This document shows positions 19,877 to 30,500 of a DNA stretch of 64,000 nt, piece by piece. The stretch comes from Amaurobius ferox (Eukaryota; Arthropoda; Arachnida; Araneae; Amaurobiidae), in NCBI GenBank assembly GCA_951213105.1, contig OX578145.1, forward strand, positions 116,639,239 to 116,703,238, given 5' to 3'. The notes under the pieces are model-generated. The model was not told the DNA's origin and searched no databases. It saw only the letters and a program-made list of their open reading frames with translations. Position 1 is the first letter of the stretch. The number at the start of each line of letters is the position of its first letter. The translations under genes were made by a program, and so were the position numbers.

Positions 19877-22440
19877 GTCCCAAAAAGAATCCTTTAAAAT
19901 AATATTTCGGAATGCGAACGGCATATCTCCAAGAATAAATGAACTTAGGAATTATGTAAACGAAAATGACGTAGACGCCTTATTAATTCAGGAAACTAGA
20001 GTCAGAGAAAGTAAAAAACTAAACATAGCCAACTACTCTGGTTATCATAATCTTAGCTCAAATACTAATGCTAGAACGCCCCATGGAGGAACAGCAATAT
20101 ACATTAAAAGAAATATTCCCCACGAGGAACTAAAAAGCATAAATCTTCAAAGTATAGAAAATACTATTATAAAAATTAAAATTAATAATACTAGCCCGTT
20201 TATCCTAACCTTAACATATGTCAAAAATATGAGTAGAGTAGACGTAGCTGCGCAACTGGAACTGCTTTTCTCGCGATATCCAAACACGATACTCGCAGGC
20301 GACTTCAACGCACACCAACGAGCGTGGGGCTGTAGGAGAGCCAATGCACGCGGTACACAGATACATGGACTGCTGAACACCACAAACACTAACATTATTG
20401 CACCGTCGACACCAACCTGCTTCTCAGGCGCCAGCGGCACATTCATAGACTTTGTCCTAACGCGAAACATAGACTACGCTCACACTATTAGTACCCTGGA
20501 TGAATTCGACTCGGATCATCTACCGGTACTGGTGACATTCGACCTGAACACACCTCTTCCAGCCTCTTTGGGACAAAAGAGGGTCAACCGGGAAGTATTC
20601 AAAAGAGCACTCTTCGAGCCGCACTTGGCAGTACCTAACATAATGAGCACGGCGGATATTGACTCTGCCACGCACACACTCACAACAGAAATCAAGAGAG
20701 CAATTGCCTCCGCCACAACACATCGTGAGTCTCCAAAAATGCCCACACTTTCCCACCATGTTAAACAATTAGTCAGGCAAAGGAATAGAATACGTAAGAC
20801 ATGACAGGCTAACAGAGACCCCGCCCTTAAAAGGGAGCTTAACAGACTCACGTGTAAAGTCAGGGAAAAATTGTCGCAGAAAAGCAGCAACAGTATAAAG
20901 AACTAATCGAATCCCTTAACCCAGAAGACGTATCGCTCTGGCAATTCGCAAAAAAGACTCAGGAAACCTCAAATTAAGCTCCCGCCTCTAATGGATGGCG
21001 CTAAAATCGCGTACTCAGACGAGGAAAAAGCCGAGGCGCTCGCAAGCCATTATGAAAAACAATTCCAACCAAACCACGATCTAATGTGTCAGGACACCCT
21101 AAGAATGGTTAGACAAACTTTAAATAACTTCAGGAATTCCCCGGTAACGGCTGAGATTAACCCAGCCACCCCGCAGGAGATAGTAGAAATTATCAAAAAG
21201 CGTAAAAGGCCAGGGCACGACAAAATCAGAAATATTGCGGTTAAAAACCTACCCCTAACCGTAATATGTTACTTGACTATCTTAATAAATAAAATATTAA
21301 AACTAAATTACTTTCTCAAAGAATGGAAGGAAGCGATAATCATAACAATCCCTAAGCCTGGTGAGGATGCCACAATTCCAGCCAACTACAGATCAATTAG
21401 CTTGCTACCGACACTTAGTAAAATTACTGAGGAAATAATTCTTAAGAGACTGAACGCACACCTTAGTGAGAATGACATTATCATTCCGGAGCAGTTTGGA
21501 TTTCGGCCAAAGCATTCCACCACTCATCAATTGCTGAGAGTTGTAGAGTACATATCTTCTGGACTTAATAGTAAGACACCCACAGCTGAGATTTTTCTGG
21601 ACATACAAAAAGCCTTTGATAAAGTATGGCACTGTGGATTAGCGTACAAATTGATCACTTTAAAAGTCCCTGACGCTCTTGTCAAACTTTTAATCTCATA
21701 CTTAAATAACAGACACTTTCAAATCAGAGTAGGAGGTAACTTATCAACACCCAAGCTCATTAAACGTAGTGTACCGCAAGTTTCTATCCTGGGCCCGACA
21801 CTCTTTAACATATACCTGAACGACATCCCCAGGACTCCAAACACAGAGCTGGCTCTCTATGCAGACGACAGTGCGATACTTGCAAAACACCCTTATATCT
21901 CAGTAATGCACAGACAGCTACAACGACACTTACCATAGACATACTCCAAACATGGCTGGAAAAATGGCGAATGAAATTAAACCCCAATAAATGTCATTGG
22001 ATCTATTTCTCGAGGAAAAACAAACCGCCGCCGCCACTGTATATAAACAATCATGCCTTACGCGCGGAAAAATCTACTAAATACCTAGGTGTAACGATAG
22101 ATTCCCACCTAACCTGGAAACAGCACGTAACGAACTTAATCAAAAAAGCGTATATAACTACAGGAGCCTTATACGCAATGATAGGAAACGGAAATCTCAG
22201 TCATCAAAACAAACTGCTAATTTATAAATCGGTCATCCGCTCGGGAATGTTGTATGCAGCACCCGTATGAGGATATGCCTGTAAAACTACAATAGACCTT
22301 CTAGAGACAAAACAAAACAAAATCCTACGGATTATCAGGAAAGCTCCCGGGTATTTAAGGAACTCGGTAATTAGGAATGACTTCAAAATAAAAACTTTTA
22401 GAGCCCAAATTAAAAAGCAACTCTGCCTTGCAAGATAGTT
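19869..22440 (+). pseudogene. LINE-B ORF2 (endonuclease and reverse transcriptase), broken
   Basis: The frame starts at ATG 19869 with FRNANGISPRINELR, then LIQETRV (catalytic glutamate), HGGTAIYIKR, AGDFNAHQRAWGC and DSDHLPVLV: a complete endonuclease. A TGA at 20802-20804 and a frameshift follow in the linker. RT resumes at 20991: KRKRPGHDKIRN, NYRSISLLPTLSK, FGFRPKHSTTHQLL, LDIQKAFDKVW, VPQVSILGPTLFN and YADD (21858-21869). In the VPQ motif, valine replaces the usual glycine. A frameshift near 21938 leads to the thumb (KYLGVTIDSHLTW). A TGA at 22268-22270 follows. The end is lost near 22440. At least two frameshifts and several stops. Confidence 0.9.
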
Positions 22441-22490
22441 TTTCGAAGTTGTGCTCCAGTTCTCTTGACCAACAGAAAAAACAGATCCCG

Positions 22491-22646
22491 TTCGTCACCA
22501 TCGTGAATAACTTTAGATCTCGAAGGTGACGTCCCGTTGCTCCGCCCGCTGTGGGTGGTCCCTATGGACTCTATCTGCACACTTGCAATCGTCACCTTCG
22601 AGATCTAAAGTTATTCACGATCCGAGTTATTCACGATGGTGACGAA
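22491..22646. repeat. Small fold-back element (156 bp)
   Basis: The left arm 22491-22531 and right arm 22590-22646 are inverted copies: CGTCACCATCGTGAATAAC...GAAGGTGACG on the left, and its reverse complement on the right. The right arm has a 16-bp duplication inside (GTTATTCACGAT twice). Each arm is itself bounded by CGTCACC/GGTGACG. No clear target duplication. It sits where the LINE-B 3' end would be. Confidence 0.85.
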
Positions 22647-22757
22647 TCCAGCCAACTGATGTCAAAGCTTCAAGATACTCAACGCACACATCGAAGATAC
22701 GGCGTAACCTGCCAGGCGCTTCATAAATGACGAAACAACGCAGGATGTAAAGGAATG

Positions 22758-22800
22758 TTGAGGAATAACATAATTTAAATAAAATTATGTTATTCCTCAA
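22758..22800. repeat. Perfect 19-bp stem hairpin
   Basis: TTGAGGAATAACATAATTT (22758-22776) and its exact reverse complement (22782-22800) are separated by 5 bases. It ends exactly where LINE-D sequence begins. It may be a fold-back insertion or a repair product at the LINE-D 5' junction. Confidence 0.85.
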
Positions 22801-22801
22801 A

Positions 22802-22900
22802 GATCTTTGTTGCATATTCAGAGAGAACACCCCCATTGTGGATAAGGGACTGAAAATGCTCGGGCTCCTTGATCAACATTTTAACCAGAACCAAAACTAG
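22802..22900 (+). pseudogene. LINE-D ORF1, C-terminal tail
   Basis: Thirty-two open codons ending in TAG at 22898-22900 contain IFRENTPIVDKGLKMLGLLD and end in NQNQN. By position and character (short helix before the ORF1 stop) they match the end of LINE-B ORF1. The ORF2 ATG lies 4 bases after the stop. The rest of ORF1 is lost. Confidence 0.65.
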
Positions 22901-22903
22901 CAT

Positions 22904-23867
22904 CATGACCCCCGCTCCAAACGCCTTTACCATCATCTCTTGGAACGCGAACGGCCTGACAAATAAAATTCAGGAGTTGAGGGATTTTGCTGAAGAGCAG
23001 CACCCTCACATTATACTATTACAGGAAACTAAAATAAACGGCCCCCCTAATAGAATAAAAATACCAAATTACACTGTCCTGCACACACCCCGTCCAAACA
23101 CAAACACCCCCCATGGAGGCACCGCCATATATATAAAAAACCAACTAGACTTTAAGGAACTTTGCGTCACAAGCACAAATATAATTGAACACACACTAGT
23201 TAAACTCAAAATCCCGAATTCTTATCACATTTTAATTGGCTCATGCTATGCCAAACAAAGATCCACGCTCAATATTCAGGATGACCTCGCAGCCCTCTTT
23301 GGCCTCCAGAGCCAAGTCATACTGATGGGGGACTTCAATGCCCGCCACACAAACTGGGGCTGTCCGGGAAAGAACCGTTACGGCAAAGACCTGAACACGT
23401 ACATCTTAAACAATAATATTAGGCATCTGCACCCCAATACAACGACTAGATTTAACATTAGAAATAAATCCATCATCGATTTTGCTCTCCTGAATAATAT
23501 TCCCTCCCCTTACGAAATCTGCACCTTAAATGAACTTAATTCGGACCACTTTCCGGTAAAACTTACTTTATACTTAAACTCGAATCTGCCCATCCCCCCC
23601 TCCATTAGATCCACAAATTGGGTAAAATTCACTCATACGCTAGCGAATTCCCCCTTGCTCTATGCCAATATACAAAACGTAACGGAATTAGATAACTGTG
23701 TTGACAAGATAACCCATGAAATTAAATCGGCACTTGCTATGGCCACCACATATAACCCCCCTCCCCACACGCACCATAAACTTCCCTATCACATCAAAAA
23801 GCTAATAAAACAAAGGAACCGCACCAGACAGCTCTGGCAGAATACCAGATTCCCCCCCCCCCCATAA
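22904..23867 (+). CDS. LINE-D ORF2, endonuclease part
   Basis: Endonuclease of the apurinic type, which nicks target DNA to prime reverse transcription. ATG 22904 precedes FTIISWNANGLTNKIQEL. LLQETKI carries the glutamate, HGGTAIYIK follows, then LMGDFNARHTNWGC, IDFALL and LNSDHFPVKL, the full set of catalytic motifs. The frame ends at a TAA (23865-23867) just after PPPP, inside a run of twelve Cs. Removing one C would put it in frame with the RT part, so the stop is a slippage or sequencing event rather than a true end. I chose ATG 22904 because it starts next to the ORF1 stop, as in LINE-B. Confidence 0.88.
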
Positions 23868-25584
23868 AACCCTGTTTAACAACCTCTGTAGCCAAGTTAA
23901 ATACAAACTTCAGGAACATAAACAACATCAATGGAAAAAATTTATTGAATCGCTGGCCCCTACTGACAACTCGCTCTGGGAATTTACGAAAAAAATCAGA
24001 AGTCCGGGAAGAAGAAAACACTTAAGAACGAACAGTGGACTAGCTGAATCGGAAATTGAAATAGCAAATGCTCTTGCGGAAACCTACGAAGCCCAATTTA
24101 CGGAAAACCCAAATCTAAATTGTCCGGAAACGGAAGAAGAAGTCTCAAACACCATATGCACCTTCCTAAATAACCCCCCCTCTCACCCTATTGAAATGGC
24201 TCCCCCCTCTGAAATAATTGGAGAGATAAAAAAGCTGAAAAATAGAAAAGCCCCAGGAATTGACTTAATTTCCAACAAAGCCATTAAATCCCTCCCCACG
24301 AACATAATATACTATCTAACCACCATCATAAATGCCATATTTAAACTTCAACACTTCCCAAAAAAATGGAAAACCGCAATAATCATTGGAATCCCGAAAC
24401 CAGACGAAGACCACACCCTCCCTCAAAATTTCAGACCTATTAGCCTACTTAACACACTTAGCAAACTCTCGGAGCGAATAATACACACACGATTAAAACA
24501 ATTCATTGATCAACATAACATCTTAAAACCAGAACAATTTGGCTTTCGCCCCTTGCACTCTACAACACACCAGTTGCTAAGGGTTACCGAATTCATCTCT
24601 GAAGGACTTGAAATCGGCCTTACAACTGGTTTCCTACTTATGGACATTTCGAAGGCCTTTGATAAGGTTTGGCACGACGCATTAATATACAAACTAATTC
24701 AGCTCAACTTGCCAGACACACTAATCCACTTAATAAACTCTTACCTTCGAAATAGATCTTTCACCGTCCGCTACAAACAGACCCACTCCACGCACAAACC
24801 ACTCAGGTCAGGGGTCCCACAAGGCTCACAATTGGCCCCAACCCTGTTTAATTTATTCATAAACGACATACCCAGAGCTCCAGACACACACCTTGCAATG
24901 TACGCGGACGACACAGCCATATACACCAGGAACTCAAAAAAATATCTTATTCGCTCCAGACTTCAAAAACACATAAACACCATCTCCGCCTGGTTTCGGA
25001 AATGGAAGATAAAAATCAACGAAAAGAAAACAAATTGTATCCTTTTTTCAAAAGTAAAAAAGAAAAAGAAACCGGTCCCCATCCAAATAAACAAAGTCAA
25101 CATACCCTACGTGGACAACGCTAAATACTTAGGTATCACGTTTGACTCCAAACTAAACTGGAAGCCACAAATCAAAAGCTCAATTAAAAAATTTCACTCG
25201 GCTAGAGGCCAACTATCGGCCATACTCCATTCCCCCCACGCGAGTTACAATACTAAAGTATTACTATACAAGACAGTACTTAGGCCCATCCTCTTATACG
25301 GATCTGCTATATGGGGATTCGCAGGAAAAAACCATATCAAAAAACTTCAAACAGCTCAAAATAAAACTCTCAGAGCTATCAGGAAAGTCCCTCGGTTTCT
25401 CAGGAACGATATCATCCACAGCGACTTCGGAGTAACAAATATTAATAATCAAATCTCAAAACTAGCAATTAAAATGTTTCAAAATCTAAATAAAATACCC
25501 AATGAAGAAATATGCAATTTACCGGAGTACGACCCCCATCAGTGGAAGTTCAGAAAGAGACCCAGAGCGTCCACAATACTCTAA
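23868..25584 (+). CDS. LINE-D ORF2, reverse transcriptase part
   Basis: Open from the C run to a TAA at 25582-25584, although the first in-frame ATG is at 24196. The linker (KKFIESLAPTDNSLWEF) leads to KNRKAPGIDLISNKAIK, NFRPISLLNTLSKL, FGFRPLHSTTHQLLRV, MDISKAFDKVW, SGVPQGSQLAPTLFN and YADD (24901-24912), followed by KYLGITFDSKLNW and the thumb. All motifs look functional. The C-terminus RKRPRAS is basic. There is no RNase H, as normal for jockey-type elements. The frame break in the C run is the only defect. Confidence 0.92.
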
Positions 25585-25650
25585 TCATTAATAGCACATA
25601 TATTTTTTTTTTTTTTCAAAAGTTTAAAAGCTCTCTGAAACTTAAATAAA

Positions 25651-26300
25651 GTCATCTCTCCACTTGATAAACTGTAAACTGATTAACAGAATAATTATAA
25701 AAATCCCTGTAAATCGTGGACGCGGACCCCTAGTCTCAAGAGGAATTCGGACTACTTTTTTGAACATTACGTCATGGCATGTCATACTTTTTCCTCGTGA
25801 ATTCACTTACCTCCTAGTACCACTTCTATACTCCTACGGAGTATTCTCATCTTCATCCCCCTTTTTGGAGCAATTCAAGTAATTACAGAGATCATGATTG
25901 TACACTTACAGCTTGGAGATACGGTCATAGTTGACCAGGCGCTCCAGAATTGCACCCCCGACTTGACTTGACTTGACAGGATATAAGCGTTGGCAGACGG
26001 TGCAAGGAAAATGCATCATTTATTGCAAAAATTATCAAAAAAATCAATTTCTTTTGCTGGTGGCGACTGGCAGAATCATTAATATACATATAGAAAAGTT
26101 TACATACCTGTTATAAGTGTCCAATTATTCAAAAATAACCTTTTTTCATAAGAACTCCATATCTATCTATAAGCTTTACATTAGCCAGCACAATTTTCTA
26201 GCACCCTTTGCAGTGACGTCACGAGGGAGTTAGATGGCCTCTTTAGAACTCGAAGGTGACTGGCACACTATTCCTTCTAGACACTGTAGACAGATTTTGT
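25651..26300. other. Non-coding, no gene
   Basis: AT-rich DNA with no recognisable frame. ACTTG is tandemly repeated near 25960-25978 (GACTTGACTTGACTTGAC). Near 26254 CTCGAAGGTGAC matches the inner arm end of the fold-back element at 22491-22646, a possible weak relic. Confidence 0.5.
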
Positions 26301-26430
26301 CTTTTGTCAAACTTCAAAGCATGGAGTTAGAAGTAAGGAGGAAAATCTCCATGTTGAGTAAACGCCAAAACCATTTGAGACAGTAATTCAGGGGGCGCTC
26401 GTGAGTGTTCTAACGTTATACATTGTATGC
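26300..26430. repeat. Dispersed repeat, partner of 34934-35060
   Basis: CAAAGCATGGAGTTAGAAGTAAGGAGGAAAATC (26314-26346) appears reverse-complemented at about 35026-35057. Homology continues, more diverged, in both directions (a GGCGTTT..TTTTAACGCC phrase). The two copies are in opposite orientation, so this is a mobile or old dispersed repeat. Confidence 0.7.
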
Positions 26431-27510
26431 AGTTCTTCGGCAAAAAGCTGGTTTGCATTAAATAAAATTTATTTAAACTGTTTATTTCGAAAAAATGAAT
26501 TAGAGGTTCAATGTACATTATAGTTCAAACAATGAAGAAAATTTCTATGCACTAATTCACGGGAAAAATAGTTGGGAAATATTTTTTTTTTAATTTTAAA
26601 ATAACTCATTCATTTGGGAGAAGTGTCATGCGCAGTGCGTCTGAACATGACGTCATTGGATGTGGCAAAAGCAGGAAAATGAAAAATTATTTCGGACTTT
26701 GGCGCAATATTGGGATGTCAATGATTTAAATTTAGATCAACACAAGTTTTTAGAGGTATGTTTATTTTCTTCAATCTAGTATTTAATTCTATTAGATAAA
26801 TTAATTATTATTCAAAAACTGTCCCATCCATACTTAATAGATGGAATACATTCTTATGTATATATCGTAAAAATAGGAAATAGCAATCATAACAATCGAG
26901 CTGATGTTCTGTTTATAGCTGAATGTGATGTTGACGGTTTAGTTAATTTAGAGCATTTGCTGGTACAAATGATTGCTAAAAAAAGTATTTGTCAATTTAC
27001 TTTAATGCATGTCGAACCATATTGTGTTTTCACTTTTAAACAAAATATGTATATTTTGATTTTACATGGATAGGGAAATTCAAAGATAATTGAAGTTTTT
27101 GTAATCGAAATTTTTTTCCATGTATTTAACAAAAGTACAGATAATTTGTTACATCATTTGTGCAATAGTATGAAATAAAATTATTTTATTTTAAATGTGT
27201 TTTTTAACTTTTAGAGTGTGTGTGGTTGTTCTGTGTTTTTATCCCGAAAAAGGAGATTGATTTTGTTTCTCAAACTCATATGTTGCAAATTTTGTATCAA
27301 ATTGCACATGTTACTTTACATTCATTTTTAAAGCATTTGAGCAATTTATTTTAAAAGATCTCTATTTGATTGGAAAAGTGTTGCATGTAAATTACATATA
27401 CTCAGCATTGGAGTGCAGTAGTATTAATCACATTTAGAATATATATGTATAGTAAATTCATATTTTATCAGTTTTACTAAAGAGTTGGAGTATTTGAATT
27501 CTTTTAGAAT
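26431..27510. other. Non-coding, no gene
   Basis: Very AT-rich DNA with frequent stops on both strands. A TGACGTCA-like word lies near 26650. Nothing else stands out. Confidence 0.55.
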
Positions 27511-27775
27511 GGTCTGCTCTATCAAGATATCACTAACTAAATGTGTTACATCTTTTGGAGGTGCCAAATAATGATATATCATCATAGAGTGGAGTGAGAC
27601 CGTTTCAGGGCATGAAATGAGAAAGGGGTGTTGCATATGGGTCTGCTCTATCAAGATATCACTATAACTAAATGTGTTATATCATTAATTGGCACATCCA
27701 AAAGATGTATCATCATGGAGTGGAGTGGAGAGAGACCGTTTCAGGGCATGAAATGAGAAAGGGGTGTTGCATATA
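27511..27775. repeat. Tandem duplication (about 130 bp) with an inverted core
   Basis: Copy 1 (27511-27639) and copy 2 (27640-27775) both start GGTCTGCTCTATCAAGATAT and end GAGAAAGGGGTGTTGCATAT. In the middle, copy 1 has ATCTTTTGGAGGTGCCAAAT and copy 2 has its near reverse complement, ATTGGCACATCCAAAAGAT. About 27 bases have flipped in one copy while the flanks stayed collinear. Confidence 0.88.
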
Positions 27776-28029
27776 ATTACTTTGAAATTTTGTTCTTTTG
27801 GACAAGTTTCAGCTCATACAAAATGATGATTTTTTATTCAATATTTTTTTAAAACAACTGTGCTTATAAATACTAGTGAGGCCCTTGAGTGTTCTGCACA
27901 TAAGTAATTTAAAAACTGATTTATTCATGGAATATCTACTATAATAGAATACAACGCTCTATCACTGTCTGCATAGCCACAACACAAAAGGATATATTAT
28001 AACATCTATTGTTGTGTTGTAAATACATA

Positions 28030-28200
28030 AAAATGAATTCAATATCCAGCTTCACTTTCAGTATCTCATGTCATACGCAACATAAAGCACTAGAATTCTC
28101 CACTGTTGTAAAAATGGGTCCAATATCTGGCTTCATTTTCAGTATCTGAGGTCGTCATTCAATATAGAACTCCAGAATATTGCTCTTTCTATATAGATTT
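28030..28200. repeat. Degenerate two-copy tandem repeat (~105 bp)
   Basis: ATTCAATATCCAGCTTCACTTTCAGTATCTCA (28034) and GTCCAATATCTGGCTTCATTTTCAGTATCTGA (28116) are diverged copies. The following sequences also match loosely. Confidence 0.65.
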
Positions 28201-28984
28201 AAGGTGTTAAAATATAAAGCCACAAGTTATGGCAATATTAAGTACTGGGAGATGCATCGCCATACAATTCGTATTTCCAAGATTAACAGTGGTTGAAATA
28301 ACAATGACAGATATCAAATAATGCAGTTGTTAAACATGGCTAATAGAATTTCATCATTACATTACCGTGTCAGAAATGAACGTCTAAGGGTTGTTGAGCA
28401 CCAAAATTTGAACTAACATTGGGAAATAAATTATATACTAAAAGGAGACATAGTATTTTAAAATCTTCATTGCTGTTAAAAATAACTAAATACATGTCAG
28501 AAATGACAGTTAATATATATCAAAATGAGTAATAAAATTGTGTTTTTATCTTATCTGCTTAATTAGTCCACATTTGTCTATGGACATTAGGAATGCAAGA
28601 GTTATACTTTTATTCTGATAATGATTGTGAGACAAATAGAACTAAATAGTATGGAATAATGTTTGAAAAAGTTGAAGACTCACACTCCAGAGACTGAGTA
28701 GTAAGTTACCAGACACTAGAGAGTAGATGCTCTGCATGGGACAGCTAGTATATTATATTTACTTAAAAAATATATATATACAATATACATATTATTCATA
28801 CTATTACTTCTATGGTATATTTCTTTTAAACCCATAATTTGCATTATTTTTGCATACTCGATGAAAAGGATGAATACAAAACATAATTAAAAAATTTATA
28901 ATTGCATTTAATTGCATTATTTGAAATGAAACAATCTCTACATACTAATTACCAAGTGTTTGTCAGCATGGCACGCTTTTAGGC
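28200..28984. other. Non-coding, no gene
   Basis: AT-rich DNA without family motifs on either strand. An A/T dinucleotide run lies near 28770. Confidence 0.55.
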
Positions 28985-30500
28985 ACTTCCCGAATAGATA
29001 GAGACTTGTAATTTGGTACACAAGTCAATCATTCGATAAAATCATCTGGAAAAATTGTATTTCCCAAATGTGTTCTGTAGAGAGGGTGCTTCACATCAAA
29101 ACGTTCGAAAAGTGAAATGTTGCAAAAGCATGCTTTGCGATGAGATAGAGACTTCAAATTTGGTGTATGGGTACATTTTTTGAAAGGAAGAAAATGTGCA
29201 ATTTCAGATTTCCAATATTTTCTACTAAAGGGGGTGCCGCACACCAAAATGTTCGATTTGTTGAATAAATAAGAAATAGATCCTTTAAAATTTGATAGAG
29301 GTTTGAAATTTGGTATATGAGCTAACCATTTGATGAAAACGCCCAAGACGAATATAGTTTTTCAAAAATGTTTGTTGAAGGGGGTGCTCCAGAGAAAAGC
29401 GTTCAAAATGTGAATTGATAAAAAAAACATGCTTTGGGATGAGATAGATTTTTCAAATGTGGTGTATGGGTAGATAGTTTGGAAGGAAGAAAGTGTACAA
29501 TTTCAGTTTTCCATTATTTTCTACTTTAGGGTGCCTGACCACAAAATGTTCAATTTTCGGAATAAAGGAGAAACACCCCTTTTAAAACGTGATCAAGACT
29601 TGATATTTGGTATATGGGCGAATCATCTGATAGAAAACCCAAGAAGAATGGAGTTTTTCAAAAATGTATACTTAGGGGGTAGGTATTTTACACAAAAACA
29701 ATCGAAAGGTGAAATAATAGAAAAAGCATACTTTGCGATGAGATAGACTTCAAATTTGGTTTACGTGTAAATAGTTAGAAAGGAGGAAAGCATGCAATTT
29801 CAGTTTTCCAATATTTGCTATTGTAGGAGGGGGGGGGAGGGGCACTCACTAAAATATTCAATTTGATGAACTAATGAAAAATGTCTCCTTTATAGTGTGA
29901 TAAAAGCTTGAAATTTAGTATACAGGCATACATTTGATTAAAAAAAAACGAGATGAATACGGATTATCAAAAATGTTCATTTAAGGGGGTGCTACACTGA
30001 AAAGCGTTCGAAAGGTGAAGTGATAGAAAAAACATGCTGCACGATAGAATAGAGACTTCAAATTTGATGCACGAGTAGATAGTTTGAAAGGAAGAAAGTG
30101 TGCAATTACAGATTTCCGATATTTGCTACTTTAAGGGGTGCTGCACACCAATATATTCAATTTTCTGAATAAATGAGACACGCTTCCTTTTAAATGTGAT
30201 AAAGGTGTGATATTTGGTATACGGGCCAATCTGATAAAAAACCCAAGACGAACAAAGTTTTTCAAAAATGTTCATTTATGGATGTGCTCCACAGAAAAAT
30301 GTTTGAAATTGGAAATGATAAAATAATTTGCTTCGGGATGAGATAGAAACTTGGTGTACGTGTAGATAGTTCGAAAGGAAGAAGTGCACAATTTAAGTTT
30401 TCCAATATTTTCTTCTTTACCCTCTAAAGATTTCTGCACACCAAAATAATCGATTCGCCAAATAAATGTGAAACACGAATTATTCAAAATTTCACATTAT
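28985..30500. repeat. Dimeric satellite, ten half-units alternating A and B
   Basis: A word like GATAGAGACTTCAAATTTGGTGTATGG recurs ten times at about 28996, 29145, 29292, 29441, 29591, 29740, 29899, 30044, 30197 and 30340, roughly 148 bp apart. Half-units alternate: type A is followed by CATTTGATAAAA(ACCC)AAGACGAA..TTTTTCAAAAATG, and type B by GATAGTTTGAAAGGAAG. The full period is therefore about 297 bp with five dimers. The copies are diverged, so the array is old. The overlapping open frames here (e.g. 29029-29346 minus) are fortuitous. Confidence 0.88.

Larger units (their letters stand above)
12200..22480 (+). mobile_element. LINE-B, jockey-like non-LTR retrotransposon split by LINE-C
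   Basis: Two overlapping ORFs in the usual order are seen: ORF1 with zinc knuckles (12417-13723 joined across the insertion to 19126-19876) and ORF2 with endonuclease and RT (19869-22440). Without the 5.4-kb LINE-C the element would be about 4.9 kb, a normal jockey size. Several stops and frameshifts show it is dead. Its start is only approximate, and its 3' end lies shortly before the fold-back element at 22491. It is related to LINE-D downstream and more distantly to LINE-A. Confidence 0.88.
22801..25650 (+). mobile_element. LINE-D, jockey-like non-LTR retrotransposon, nearly intact ORF2
   Basis: The element starts within the C-terminal end of ORF1 and holds the whole ORF2 (endonuclease plus RT). 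A T15-like run and an AATAAA (about 25645) lie in the 3' region. The right boundary is only approximate. It is 5'-truncated but has just one coding lesion, in a run of Cs, so it is the youngest-looking LINE here. Confidence 0.87.

Noticed and set aside
29029..29346. 105-codon minus-strand frame
   Set aside because: It lies inside the dimeric satellite; its internal similarity is only that of the repeat units.
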